Assembly (NCBI GenBank): GCA_964526565.1
Contig: CAZGMC010000034.1
Coordinates: 1 to 36,965 of the forward strand
Length of the DNA: 36,965 nt
Direction: 5' to 3'
Origin: CAZGMC01 sp964526565
Lineage (GTDB): Bacteria; Pseudomonadota; Alphaproteobacteria; DSM-16000; Inquilinaceae
Part shown: positions 9,807 to 18,864 of the stretch, piece after piece
Numbering within the stretch: the stretch's first letter is position 1
How the letters are laid out: every line of letters begins with the position of its first letter
Position numbers and translations under genes: made by a program
The notes under the pieces: model-generated
What the model saw: the letters and a program-made list of their open reading frames with translations, nothing else
Databases searched by the model: none
Told to the model about the DNA's origin: nothing

Positions 9807-9904
9807 CACCGCTGGCCCTCCGGCCGGTCGTCATGATAGAGGATCGGTCGGGGGGCGCACCGCCGCAACGCCCCGAGAGACTCCTTGAGGGCACGGAGAT
9901 GATT

Positions 9905-11149
9905 ATGCGAATCAGACGGTTGTCGCTGTTTCTTGCACTGCTGGTTCCGCTCGTCTCCGGCTGCGGGGGCCACCCCGGCAATGCCCAGTCGGCGGCCGCC
10001 ACCACAGCCGGCGCCGCCGCGCCGGTGCCGGACAACGTGCCGCTGCCGCCGCCCACCCCCGGCCGTGCCGCCCATGCCCTGGCGGCGCCGGACGCCGCGT
10101 CCGACACCGCGTCCGACATTGGCGGCACGATCACCCTGGTCGGCGTCGGTGACATCATGATGGGAACGAACTTCCCGCAGGACTTCCTCGATCCGTCGCT
10201 GCAGCCCGGCGTGCGCGCCGATGCCGTCCTGGATCCGGCGCTGCTGGCCATCCTGCGCCGCGGCGACGTGACGTTCGGCAACATGGAGGGCACGCTGTTC
10301 GACGGCACCGGGCCCCACAAGACCTGCGGCAACCCGGCCAACTGCTACGTGTTCCGCAGCCCGGAGTTCTACGCGGCGATCCTGGCCGATGCCGGCTTCA
10401 ACATGATGTCGCTGGCCAACAACCACAGCGGCGACTTCCTGGTCGCCGGCCGCACCGCCACCCGCGAAGCACTGCGCCGCGCCGGCATCGTCCATGCCGG
10501 CCTGGATGAGCCGGGCGCCCGCACCGGCACGATGACGCTGAACGACGGCACGCGCGTCGGCCTGATCGCCTTCGCCCCCAACCCCGGCACGCTGCCGATC
10601 AACGACCACGGCCGGGCCGAATCGATGGTGCGGTCGCTGGCCGCCGACCACGACATTGTGGTGGTCTCGTTTCATGGCGGGGCGGAGGGCGGCAGTGCCA
10701 CCCGGGTCCCGCGCCACACCGAGATTTTCCTGGGCGAGAACCGTGGCGACGTGTTCGCCTTCTCCCGGCGGATGATCGATGCCGGGGCCGACGTCGTGCT
10801 CGGCCACGGGCCGCACGTGCCGCGCGCGGTGGAGGTCTACAACGGCCGCTTCATCGCCTACAGCCTGGGCAATTTCTGGACCTATGCCCGGATGAACATC
10901 CGCGGGCTGGGCGGAGTCGGGCCGGTGGTGGAGCTGCACCTGGCCCGTGACGGCCGGCTCGTCGCCGGGCGCATCCACGGCACCCGCCAGCACGGCGCCG
11001 GCGTGCCGCGACTCGACCCGGCCAACGAGGCCGCCGCGGCCATCGCCGACCTGACGGCGCGCGATTTGCCCGAGGTGCCGCTGACGATTCGCAGCGACGG
11101 CACCCTGGAGGCGCCAGGACTGTCCGGGGCCAGCGTGGCGCAGCATTGA
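9905..11149 (+). CDS. CapA-like metallophosphoesterase-fold lipoprotein
   Basis: 414 residues. The N-terminus MRIRRLSLFLALLVPLVSGC is a lipoprotein signal with lipid-bearing Cys20. A Pro/Ala-rich linker follows (about 25-70), then a PGA_cap/CapA domain with GVGDIMMG, FGNMEGTLF, MMSLANNHSGD, VVVSFHGG, GHGPHVPRAVE and AYSLGNF. CapA is needed for poly-gamma-glutamate export or anchoring in Bacillus; in Gram-negative bacteria the role of this domain is mostly unknown. No capB/capC genes are nearby, so polymer synthesis is not implied. The ATG at 9905 has GGAG six bases upstream; the ATG at 9899 would have no spacing. It lies 98 bases after the transglycosylase on the same strand. Confidence 0.9.
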   Translation: MRIRRLSLFLALLVPLVSGCGGHPGNAQSAAATTAGAAAPVPDNVPLPPPTPGRAAHALAAPDAASDTASDIGGTITLVGVGDIMMGTNFPQDFLDPSLQPGVRADAVLDPALLAILRRGDVTFGNMEGTLFDGTGPHKTCGNPANCYVFRSPEFYAAILADAGFNMMSLANNHSGDFLVAGRTATREALRRAGIVHAGLDEPGARTGTMTLNDGTRVGLIAFAPNPGTLPINDHGRAESMVRSLAADHDIVVVSFHGGAEGGSATRVPRHTEIFLGENRGDVFAFSRRMIDAGADVVLGHGPHVPRAVEVYNGRFIAYSLGNFWTYARMNIRGLGGVGPVVELHLARDGRLVAGRIHGTRQHGAGVPRLDPANEAAAAIADLTARDLPEVPLTIRSDGTLEAPGLSGASVAQH

Positions 11150-11209
11150 GTCGAGCGGGACGGGGTCGAGCGGGACGGGGTCGAGCGGGACGGGGTCGAG
11201 CGGGACGGG
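11150..11209. repeat. 15-bp tandem repeat, four copies
   Basis: Four perfect copies of GTCGAGCGGGACGGG start at the last base of the capA-like stop codon and fill 60 bp. Non-coding on the plus strand; it may form part of the 3' end of that transcript. Confidence 0.9.
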
Positions 11210-11293
11210 GCGGGGCGGCGGCACAGCGGTGCGCCGGCGGGAGTTGTTAACGGGCGCTTAACGGGCGATGCCGTACCCTTGTCCGGGTATTTC

Positions 11294-11327
11294 CGCTGCG
11301 GCCCGGTCCCCTCGGGCCGCGACAGCG
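11294..11327 (+). promoter_or_regulatory. Hairpin in the leader of the 65-residue gene
   Basis: GCGGCCCG (11298-11305) pairs perfectly with CGGGCCGC (11313-11320) around a 7-base loop, and CGCTG/CAGCG (11294-11298, 11323-11327) can add to the stem. It ends 13 bases before the start codon and just before GAGGGAGGT. A direct repeat TTAACGGGCG (11246 and 11257) lies further up. Role unknown; it could be a terminator of the capA-like transcript or a leader element. Confidence 0.35.
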
Positions 11328-11340
11328 AGGGAGGTCGGAC

Positions 11341-11538
11341 ATGGCGATTGGCACACCCGTCGTCCCGCCGCTGCCCGTGGCCGCCGTCGCCCCGGCGCCG
11401 GACGCCCGGCAGGGACGCCATCGGCAGACCGTCAAGCCGCAGACCGTGCGCGCCGTCCATGCCCCGGAGCGGGATTCGGCGGCGACCGGCCCGAAGCGCG
11501 AGCGCCACCGCCGCGATGCGGTGGATCTTTCCGTCTGA
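11341..11538 (+). CDS. Small Pro-rich basic protein of unknown function
   Basis: 65 residues, no recognised family. I accept it because GAGGGAGGT lies 8 bases before the ATG, one of the best ribosome sites in the window. The N-terminal third is hydrophobic and proline-rich (TPVVPPLPVAAVAPAP). The rest is basic and polar, with many Arg and Asp. There is no clear signal peptide or membrane helix. The stop codon falls in the first copy of a 13-bp tandem repeat, so repeat expansion would leave the protein unchanged. It stands alone between the capA-like lipoprotein and a secreted protein. Confidence 0.6.
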   Translation: MAIGTPVVPPLPVAAVAPAPDARQGRHRQTVKPQTVRAVHAPERDSAATGPKRERHRRDAVDLSV

Positions 11539-11584
11539 CGTGGCCGTCTGACGTGGCCGTCTGACGTGGCCGTCTGACGTGGCC
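11533..11584. repeat. 13-bp tandem repeat, four copies
   Basis: Four perfect copies of GTCTGACGTGGCC. The first holds the TGA stop of the 65-residue gene. Confidence 0.9.
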
Positions 11585-11744
11585 GGTGGGATTCGCGCCT
11601 GCGTTCATGGTTCCTGCTCGCCCCGGCGGCGCCCGTTTCCCGTGCGCAAGCGGCAGGCGTTCGCGAATTGCCAAGGCTCACCCGCATCGGTTACAGCTTC
11701 CGTCCGTGTCGGCATCCAACATACAGCGGGAAGAGGGCGAGGAC

Positions 11745-12233
11745 ATGCGTCTGGCGATCATTGTTTCGGTCGCGATCGCGACACTGGCGGCGGCCGCCGT
11801 GGCCACGGCCCAGGGCTGGCCGCGCTGGCAGGCGCGCGACGGCGTTGCGGAGATCCACAACGGGCGCACCACGTTCGGCGTCACCTGCCTGGACGGGGCG
11901 CCGGCCTTGATGCTGACCGTGCCGGAGGACAGCGGCATGTCCGCGGAGCCGCGCCTGCTGTTGCAGATCAGCAACGCCAGCGACGCCTACGCGATCGCGC
12001 CGGGCAACGACATCCGCACCGTGTTCCGCACCTTTTCGGAGGCCGATGGCGGACAGTATGTCTCGGCCGCAGCGTCCGGCGGCGATGCCGAGCTGGCCGA
12101 CGTGCTGGAGCGGCTGCGCGGCGGCCTGCTGCTGACCGTCGGCGGCGACGCCTTCCCGCGCGCCGAACGGTTCACGCTGATCGGTTCGAACAGCGCGATA
12201 GGTGCAGTACTCGAAGGGTGCGGGACGTCCTAG
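11745..12233 (+). CDS. Secreted protein of unknown function
   Basis: 162 residues, family not recognised. A signal peptide is clear (MRLAIIVSVAIATLAAAAVATA, cut before QG). The mature part is about 140 residues, mostly predicted beta and loop. It has two Cys, one in GVTCLDGAP and one five residues from... the end in EGCGTS, which could form a disulphide in the periplasm. The ATG at 11745 follows AAGAGGG and a closer GAGG. Its TAG overlaps the stop of the convergent membrane-protein gene by four bases (CTAG). Confidence 0.75.
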   Translation: MRLAIIVSVAIATLAAAAVATAQGWPRWQARDGVAEIHNGRTTFGVTCLDGAPALMLTVPEDSGMSAEPRLLLQISNASDAYAIAPGNDIRTVFRTFSEADGGQYVSAAASGGDAELADVLERLRGGLLLTVGGDAFPRAERFTLIGSNSAIGAVLEGCGTS

Positions 12234-12661
12234 CCGGAGTGGGGTCCGGCCCCGGCCCCGGCCCCGTCCTTGCTCGGGGAGCGGCGGGCCGCGCGCGACG
12301 ACAGCCAGGCGACCAGCACGAGCGAGACCAGCGGCGGAGCGATGATAATCGTGCCGACGACGACCGAGTGGGTCGCCGCTGCGTTCTGCTGCACGACCCG
12401 GCGCTGCCGGGCCATGGCGGCGACTCCCGTGCAGGCGGCATAGCCGTCGGGGTCGCCGATGGTGCTGCATTGATGGGGACGCATCAGCGGCGTCGGCGTC
12501 GTCGTCGACGTGCCGAGCGGGTTCGATGAGCCGACAGCGGCGACCCCGATCGAGGCCGCAACCAGCCACGCCAGCGATGCCCCGGCCCACATCGTCCACA
12601 GGCGTCGCCGCCTCATGGTCCGGTCCGCCTGTCGTGGGTGGCGTTGCTCGGTGCTTGTCAT
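12230..12661 (-). CDS. Small membrane protein of unknown function
   Basis: 143 residues. Seen: an Arg-rich start, a hydrophobic helix (WAGASLAWLVAASIGVAAV), an external loop with two Cys (QCSTIGDPDGYAAC) that may pair, a second helix (VVVGTIIIAPPLVSLVLVAW), and a cytoplasmic tail ending in Gly/Ala/Pro. I recognise no family. The ATG at 12661 has AGG five bases upstream; an internal ATG at 12616 (MRRRRLW) would also fit. The two-helix layout supports a real gene despite moderate codon evidence. It is convergent with the secreted protein and lies directly downstream of the histidine kinase. Confidence 0.6.
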   Translation of the reverse strand: MTSTEQRHPRQADRTMRRRRLWTMWAGASLAWLVAASIGVAAVGSSNPLGTSTTTPTPLMRPHQCSTIGDPDGYAACTGVAAMARQRRVVQQNAAATHSVVVGTIIIAPPLVSLVLVAWLSSRAARRSPSKDGAGAGAGPHSG

Positions 12662-12681
12662 CGATGCCTGCCTTCAGCCGC

Positions 12682-12740
12682 CCGCGCCCCTAGGCCGCGC
12701 CCCTAGGCCGCGCCCCTAGGCCGCGCCCCTAGGCCGCGCC
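12682..12740. repeat. 13-bp tandem repeat, 4.5 copies
   Basis: CCGCGCCCCTAGG repeats four times plus seven bases. Each unit carries CTA (TAG on the minus strand); the copy at 12695-12707 supplies the stop of the histidine kinase, so repeat copy number can shift the kinase C-terminus. Confidence 0.9.
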
Positions 12741-15018
12741 GGGTCCAGCCGTCGTCGGTCCGGCCGTCGTCGGTCCGGCCGGCAGCGTCGCCGTCCAGCC
12801 AGCGGGCCACGGTCGCCAGCAGCTCGCTGCGGTTGACGGGCTTCGCCACGTAGTCGTCCATTGCTGCCGCCAGGCAGCGCTCGCGGTCGCCCTTCAGTGC
12901 ATTGGCCGTCATGGCAATGACGGGAACGCCGGCCGCCGGGCGTGGCAGGGCACGGATGCGTTCCGTGGCCGCGATGCCATCCAGATCCGGCATCTGCACG
13001 TCCATGAGAACGAGGTCATAGGGGCGGCTGGCAATGGCCTCGACCGCCTCCAGGCCGTTGGCCACGGCATCGACGAAATACCCGGCCTTGCGCAGCAGGG
13101 CGACGGTTACGAGCTGGTTGGCCTTGCTGTCTTCGGCCAGCAGGATGCGGTGACTGCGCGCCGCCGCCGCCGGCCCTGACGGTGGGGTCGCTGGCGCGCG
13201 CATGTCCCTGGTGGCTGGAGGGTCGTGCGAACCCGCGTCGGCGTCGGCAACACCGGTCGCTGTCAATCCGCGGTCGTTGATCTGGCGGCAGACGACGCGG
13301 CGGTTGACCTCGCTGTCGTCGACGACCAGCACGCGGCGGTCAGTCGGGTCGGCAGCCTGCGCCGCCGAGGCGGCAACCGGGCGCGGCAGCGTGAACGGGA
13401 TTTCGACCCAGAACCGGCTGCCCACCCCCGGCGTGCTGGCCATGCCGATCCGCCCGCCCATCAGTGTCGTCAGGCGCCGGCAGATGGCCAGGCCCAGGCC
13501 CGTGCCGCCGGCACCACGGGCCAGCGACGCGTCGGTCTGGGCAAAGTCCTTGAACAGCCGGGTCTGGTCCTGCGCGCTGATGCCGATGCCGGTATCGATG
13601 ACATCGAACCGGACCACGGCCCGATCGCCGTCGCGGGCCGGGCACTGCACCTCGATGATGACGCCGCCGGTGTCGGTGAACTTCACCGCGTTGCAGACCA
13701 GGTTGATCAGGATCTGGCGCAGCCGGCCGGCATCGCCCCGCAGGGTTGGCGGCAGGTCGGGCGCCAGATACACGGCCAGGTCGATGCCGATCGAGCGCGT
13801 CTTGACGGCGAACAGGTCGATCACGCTCTCGACCGTCTCGGTCACGTCGAAGTCGCCGACCTCCAGGTCGAGCCGCCCGGCCTCGATCTTGGAGAAGTCC
13901 AGGATGTCGTTGATGACGGCCAGCAGCGCCTCACCAGACTGGCGGATGACCTGGACATAGTCGCGCTGCTCGTCGTCGAGTCGCGTGTCGAGCAGCAGCC
14001 CTGCCATGCCCAGCACCGCGTTCATCGGCGTGCGGATCTCATGGCTCATCATGGCCAGGAAGGTGGATTTGCTCTCGTTGGCCCGCTCCGCCCGCGCTCG
14101 CTCGACCTCGTGCCGGTGGGCCAGCTCGGCGAGCTGCTCTGCCTGGCGGGAGAGCTTGTTCTGTGATGCCTCCAGGTCGGCGACGTAGCGGTCGAGTTCG
14201 GCCCGCTTCTGACGCAGGCCGTGCTCCTGCCTCTTCTCGAGCGTAGTGTCCTTGCGCACGCCGACAATCCCGCCCTCGGCGGTGCGCCGCTCGGTGACGA
14301 GCAGGGTGCGTCCGTCGCGCAATTTCTGCTCGAAGGCGCCCGATGGATTGCGGTGACGGTCCAGCCGCGTACGGATCCAGTCCTCGGGTGTGGTGCCGAC
14401 CACGTACTGCTGCAGCGCAACGCTGCACCGCATCGCGTCCTCGAAGCGGATGCCGGGCACCAGAATTCCGGATATGAGAGAATAGAAGTCGCGATAGCGG
14501 CTGTTGCAGACGACCAGCCGGTCGTCGGCGTCCCACAGCACGAAGCCCTCGTCGATGCTCTCAATGGCGTCGATCAGCCGCTGTTCGGCTTTCTTGTAAT
14601 CCGTGACATCGGCGAAAGTGACGAGGACGCCGTCGTGCAGTCGGACGGCGCGGATGCGGAACCAGTGGTTCAAGCCGTCATGGGCATAGTGGTGCACCGT
14701 GTCGAACGGCTCGCCGGTCTCCGCGACTCGGGCATAGGCGTCGAACAGGCCGTCGGCGCGCGTGCCGGGCAACAGCTCGATAAGGCCGCAGCCGACGAGC
14801 TCGCTCTGACGGCGGCCGAGCAGCCTCTCTGCAGCCGCGTTGGCGAGCAGCCATTCAAGGTCGACGATCCGGCCGGACCCGTCGCGGACCGCACGAAAGG
14901 CGCCGATGCCGTGCAGAGCCCCGTCCAGGACGCCGGCCAGCAGTTCGGCGGAGAGCTCGGCGCCGCCGAAGGTGGGCTGCCGGTTTCCTGTTCCGCTCCT
15001 GGCACCTTGATCGACCAT
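12703..15018 (-). CDS. Soluble hybrid sensor histidine kinase (PAS-PAS-HisKA-HATPase-receiver)
   Basis: 771 residues, no membrane helix, so a cytoplasmic sensor. Order: PAS domain (about 25-140), second PAS-like domain (about 145-265), coiled-coil linker (about 270-315), HisKA with MMSHEIRTPMNAVLGM and phospho-acceptor His326, an ATPase domain (ILINLVCNAVKF, DTGIGIS, FAQTD, GTGLGLAI), a short receiver-like piece (about 560-595), then a full receiver from about 622 with LLAEDS, Asp673 in LMDVQMPDLDG, and YVAKPVN. The first receiver keeps only RRVLVVDDSEVNRR and the next helix; its phospho-Asp and Lys regions are absent. No partner regulator is adjacent, so the target is unknown. The tail is built from tandem repeats. 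Confidence 0.93.
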   Translation of the reverse strand: MVDQGARSGTGNRQPTFGGAELSAELLAGVLDGALHGIGAFRAVRDGSGRIVDLEWLLANAAAERLLGRRQSELVGCGLIELLPGTRADGLFDAYARVAETGEPFDTVHHYAHDGLNHWFRIRAVRLHDGVLVTFADVTDYKKAEQRLIDAIESIDEGFVLWDADDRLVVCNSRYRDFYSLISGILVPGIRFEDAMRCSVALQQYVVGTTPEDWIRTRLDRHRNPSGAFEQKLRDGRTLLVTERRTAEGGIVGVRKDTTLEKRQEHGLRQKRAELDRYVADLEASQNKLSRQAEQLAELAHRHEVERARAERANESKSTFLAMMSHEIRTPMNAVLGMAGLLLDTRLDDEQRDYVQVIRQSGEALLAVINDILDFSKIEAGRLDLEVGDFDVTETVESVIDLFAVKTRSIGIDLAVYLAPDLPPTLRGDAGRLRQILINLVCNAVKFTDTGGVIIEVQCPARDGDRAVVRFDVIDTGIGISAQDQTRLFKDFAQTDASLARGAGGTGLGLAICRRLTTLMGGRIGMASTPGVGSRFWVEIPFTLPRPVAASAAQAADPTDRRVLVVDDSEVNRRVVCRQINDRGLTATGVADADAGSHDPPATRDMRAPATPPSGPAAAARSHRILLAEDSKANQLVTVALLRKAGYFVDAVANGLEAVEAIASRPYDLVLMDVQMPDLDGIAATERIRALPRPAAGVPVIAMTANALKGDRERCLAAAMDDYVAKPVNRSELLATVARWLDGDAAGRTDDGRTDDGWTRRGLGARPRGAA
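12748..12777. repeat. 15-bp tandem duplication in the kinase tail
   Basis: Two perfect copies of GCCGTCGTCGGTCCG encode the doubled TDDG motif at the kinase C-terminus, in frame. Confidence 0.85.
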
Positions 15019-15312
15019 TCCGGTTCCCCCGCCAGGCCGGCTTGTTGCTCTTGCGAGTCTGAAAAATCAGTGTATGCGGGTATATCTGTGGTTTCCCTTA
15101 ATAAAGTGTACCGGCAGCGGCCGGAAAATCCACCTTTTCGCGTTGAATCTCCAGAAGGGACGGTTTGGGTACGCCTTGGCGCAATGCCTCATGAACCAAA
15201 GATTGCAACCGATATTACAATCAAAGAATGCAGGCACAGACGGCAGCAGAGGCTCAGGCCATGCCCGGCCGATCCTGCAGGTTCACGGCAAGGACGCCGT
15301 GTTGCGGGGGAG

Positions 15313-18300
15313 TCAGGCCGGCACGGCGACCGGCGCCGGGGCGAGGCGATGGGCACGGACTGCCTTGCCGCCGCGCGCCGAGGCCAGTTCGGCAAGATGC
15401 AGGTGGTGGGTGAACAACAGCACCTGGGTGGTGGCGCCGAGCTCGACGAGGGCGTCGAGGCCGGCGGCGGCACGGTCGTCATCGAAGTGGACGAACAGGT
15501 CGTCGGCGACGAACGGCAGCGGCTCGGTCGACCGTGCGTGCTCCTCGACCGCGGCCAGGCGCAGGGCCAGGAACAGCTGGTCGCGGGTGCCGTCGCTCAT
15601 GCCGTCCACCGGGCAGTCGCGGCCGTCGGCGCGCACGCCCAGCAGCACCGGGTTGTCCTGGGTGTCGTAGTCGATGCGAAAGCCGGAGAAGCTGCCGCGG
15701 GTCAGCGTGCGGAACAGCGCCTCGGCGCGGCGCAGCAGCGGTCCCTGCCGTTCGCGGCGGAACCGGTCGACGCCGCGATGCAGCAGGAAGGTCGCCGTCT
15801 TCAGCACCATCCAGCGCTCGGCACCGTCCTGCAATGCGGCCACGGCGTCGCGCATGTCCTGGGCTGCCTCGGCGGCGCCGCGGCCGCGGGCCATATCGTC
15901 CCGCTGCAAGCGCAGCGTCTGCAGCCGCTGGCCCAGATCCCGGCTTTCGTCGACCAGCGCCCGCAGCCGTTCGGCCACGGCGGCCAGCTCGCCGGCCAGG
16001 GCGTCGGCGTCGCTGCCGTCGGCCTCGGCCCGCGCCGCCTCCACCGTCAGTCCGTCCGCGGCTGCCAGGACCTTGCGCTGGGCCTGATCGATTTCGGTGG
16101 TGAGCCGGGACTTGGCGCGGGCGCGGTCGATGGCCGCGGCCAGATCCTCGTCGCCCGCGCAGCCGGCCAGCCGGCACAGCTCGTCGAGCACTGCGCGGGC
16201 GCGGCCGATGCGGGCACGCTCGTCGGCCGACTTCTTCCGGGCGGTCTTCCGCCGCTTGCCCAGCTCGCGGCGGCGGTCGCGCGCCGCCTTGGCCTGTTCC
16301 GCCCCGGCGAACAGCTCGGCGGCGGCCGCGGCCAGATCGTCGGTGGCGACCGTCACCCCGGCGCTCTCCAGCACCTGCCCGACGCGGTGGGCGAAGTCGT
16401 CCGCGTCCTGCAGCATGCGTTCGATGCGATGGTCCAGGTCGGCCTGTTCGCGCGACACGCTGCGAATCTGCTGCCAGAGTTCGAGGGAGGCCTCGGCCGC
16501 GGCCGGCGGCGTTGCGGCCCCCAGCCCGACTGCCGCCAGCGCCGACATCCAGGCCGTGCGCCAGGCCGCGTCGTCCCGCGCGACGTCGGCGACCCGCGTC
16601 CGTTCCTTCTGTACGAGGGCGGTCTGGTTCTCCAGCCGGGCGGCGAACCGGCGCTGCTCCTCCGCCGCGGCCGTGGCCCGCGTCACCATGGCCTCGGCGC
16701 GGTGCAGCAGCGCCGTCACGGCTGTTGCCGTGGCGGCCTCCGGTTGGTGCGGCAGCAGTGCCTCGCGCAGTGCGGTTGCCGCGTCGTCGCGCGCCCGGCG
16801 CGCCTCGGTCAGCGCCGCCTCGGCCTGTTCGGCCTGCGCCGTCTCGCGCAGCACGGCCGTCCGCGCTGCCAGCCAGTCGGCCATCTCGCGCGGCGTCTGG
16901 GGGACCACCCCGGCCGGCTGCCACGCCGCCCGCCACTCGGCAGCCAGTGCCTCGGCGGCGGCCCGCGCCGCGGCCAGCGCCGCCGAGTCGCGCTCGGCCC
17001 GGCCGCGGGCGTGGGCCAGCTCGGCCGCCAGGGTGGCATGGCGGCTGAGGCGGGCGGCCTCGGCCTCCCGCCGGTCGGCCAGGGAGTCGGCCTTGGCGAC
17101 GGCGTGCTGGTAGGCGTCGGCCAGTTCGGGGGCCAGTTCGGCGGCCAGTTCGGGGGGCGGGGCGAAGGCCGCCAGATCGGCATCGGGCACCGCCTCGCAA
17201 TCGACGAAGCGGCGGCGAATCAGGTGCCAGCCCAGGTCGCGGTGGCGCCGGGCCGCGGCCACCGCCTCCGGCGTCGGCAGCTCGCCCTGCGCCTGCAGCT
17301 CGGCGAGACCCCGTTCGGCGGCAGCGGCGTCCTCGCGCGCCTGGCGCAGCCGCTCCCCGGCCCGTTCGACCGTCACCGCGGCGGCGGTCATGTCCGTCTC
17401 GAACCGGCGCAGGGTGGCGTCGCCGGGCACCGGTGCGGCTGCCAGCGCCGCCGCCGTCCCGGTCCACAGGGGCAGTGCTGCGAGGACCTGCTCGACCCGC
17501 GCCCGCGCCCGGTCGGCCGCCTGCTCCGCCTTGGCGACGGCGCCGTCCAGGTCGCCGCGGGCGGTGACGGCGGCGACGCTGCGGGCCAGCGCCGTCACGT
17601 CTGCTGCCGGGGCCAGGTCCGCCTGCTGCTCCTGCAGGCGGGCGCGTTCAGCCTCGGCCTCGGCCAGGCGGGCGCGGGCGTCCGCATGCAGCTTGTCGAT
17701 GGCTGCGGCGCGGGTGATCAGACTGCGCACCTGGGCGATGTCCGGCTCGGGCGGCAGCAGCCTGACGCTCTCCTCGGGCGACAGGCCGAGACCCTGGCGC
17801 CGGGTCAGGTCGGTCAGCCGCTCGTGGCAGACACGGCGCTCGGCGCGGCGCTTCTCCAGGTCCAGGCGGCTCTTCAGGATGGCGCCGCGGGCCTCGTAGA
17901 GCCGCGCCACCTCGTCGGCGACCGCCAGCAGGGCGTCCGGCACCTCGAGGCCGTCCAGCTCGGCCTGGGCCTCGGCGGCGGCGGCCTCGTGCTGGCGGAG
18001 CACGGCGGCGGCGGTGGCCATGTCGTGCAGGGCAGCGGTCCGGCGCTGCTCGCTGTCCGGCGGCAGGTCGGGCACGCCGGCCAGCGCGGCGAGCTGCGTC
18101 TCGGCCTCGGCCAGCTCGGCCAGCAGCGGCCGGACCCGCTTGATCCGCTCGGCCCGCGCCCGCTGCGCCTCGAGCGTCTTGAGTTGTTCGTGCACCTGGG
18201 CCGCGGCGGCTTCGGTCTGGTCGAGGTCCTGCTCGACACGGCGCCAGTCGGCGGCGGCCACCGACCGCTCGGCCACCGCCCTGCGGGCCTCGTTGTAGGC

Positions 18301-18864
18301 CTCCAGGGCCGCATAGATCTGCCGGTGGCGGGCACGGCGGCTGGCGAACACCGCGTCGGCTTCCTCGTTCAGCCGCTCACGGACGGCGGTCAGCCCGGCG
18401 ACGCTGCCGCCGGCGCCGAACAGCATCTCGCCGAGGTGGCCCTCGGCCTTGAGCATCTCGTCGCCGCCGCGGCGCAGCGACTCGTGGCTGAGCCCGAACA
18501 GCGCCTCGAACCGCCGCCGGTCGGTGCCGCCGAGGACGGCGTCGAGCACGCGGTCGTCGAGCCGATTGTCGTCGGCGTCGAGCAGCGTGTTCGACCGGCC
18601 CTTGCGCCGCTGCACGGTCAGCCGCTGCCCGTCGGCGGTCTCGAGCTCGGCGCCGATGCGCATGTCCTTGTAGTCGTGCAGGAAGTTGTATGGCGACTGC
18701 ATCGGGATGCCGAACAGCAGGTCGCCGATGGCGGCCAGCGCGGTCGACTTGCCGGCCTCGTTGGGGCCGTAGACGACATGCAGTCGGGCGCCGCCGTCGG
18801 AGACGTCCAGCACGCCGTCGCAGAAGTGGCCGAAGCGCAGCAGGTCGAGCCGGCGGATCCTCAC
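15313..18864 (-). CDS. YhaN-type (SbcC/Rad50-like) AAA ATPase
   Basis: 1183 residues. Walker A lies at the N-terminus (YGPNEAGKST). It is followed by LLFGIP and a long Ala/Glu/Arg-rich coiled-coil body with no central CxxC zinc hook that I could find. The ABC signature (MSDGTRDQLFLALRLA) and Walker B (PFVADDLFVHFDDDRA) are at the C-terminus. This is the YhaN layout, an SMC-like partner of the YhaO nuclease. The start is GTG at 18862-18864, overlapping the yhaO TGA (GTGA), with GAGGAGG seven bases upstream. Expected role: ATP-driven DNA-end processing. A 36-bp in-frame triplication lies at 17119-17154. Confidence 0.92.
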   Translation of the reverse strand: MRIRRLDLLRFGHFCDGVLDVSDGGARLHVVYGPNEAGKSTALAAIGDLLFGIPMQSPYNFLHDYKDMRIGAELETADGQRLTVQRRKGRSNTLLDADDNRLDDRVLDAVLGGTDRRRFEALFGLSHESLRRGGDEMLKAEGHLGEMLFGAGGSVAGLTAVRERLNEEADAVFASRRARHRQIYAALEAYNEARRAVAERSVAAADWRRVEQDLDQTEAAAAQVHEQLKTLEAQRARAERIKRVRPLLAELAEAETQLAALAGVPDLPPDSEQRRTAALHDMATAAAVLRQHEAAAAEAQAELDGLEVPDALLAVADEVARLYEARGAILKSRLDLEKRRAERRVCHERLTDLTRRQGLGLSPEESVRLLPPEPDIAQVRSLITRAAAIDKLHADARARLAEAEAERARLQEQQADLAPAADVTALARSVAAVTARGDLDGAVAKAEQAADRARARVEQVLAALPLWTGTAAALAAAPVPGDATLRRFETDMTAAAVTVERAGERLRQAREDAAAAERGLAELQAQGELPTPEAVAAARRHRDLGWHLIRRRFVDCEAVPDADLAAFAPPPELAAELAPELADAYQHAVAKADSLADRREAEAARLSRHATLAAELAHARGRAERDSAALAAARAAAEALAAEWRAAWQPAGVVPQTPREMADWLAARTAVLRETAQAEQAEAALTEARRARDDAATALREALLPHQPEAATATAVTALLHRAEAMVTRATAAAEEQRRFAARLENQTALVQKERTRVADVARDDAAWRTAWMSALAAVGLGAATPPAAAEASLELWQQIRSVSREQADLDHRIERMLQDADDFAHRVGQVLESAGVTVATDDLAAAAAELFAGAEQAKAARDRRRELGKRRKTARKKSADERARIGRARAVLDELCRLAGCAGDEDLAAAIDRARAKSRLTTEIDQAQRKVLAAADGLTVEAARAEADGSDADALAGELAAVAERLRALVDESRDLGQRLQTLRLQRDDMARGRGAAEAAQDMRDAVAALQDGAERWMVLKTATFLLHRGVDRFRRERQGPLLRRAEALFRTLTRGSFSGFRIDYDTQDNPVLLGVRADGRDCPVDGMSDGTRDQLFLALRLAAVEEHARSTEPLPFVADDLFVHFDDDRAAAGLDALVELGATTQVLLFTHHLHLAELASARGGKAVRAHRLAPAPVAVPA
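17119..17154. repeat. 12-bp repeat, three copies, inside the YhaN-like gene
   Basis: GGCCAGTTCGGG occurs three times in a row with one mismatch in the middle copy. It encodes the repeated (P/A)ELA pattern in the coiled-coil body and keeps frame. Confidence 0.8.

Noticed and set aside
9743..11224. 493-codon minus-strand frame over the CapA-like gene
   Set aside because: Antisense of a gene with signal peptide and CapA motifs; the repeated DPVPL start comes from the 15-bp tandem repeat.
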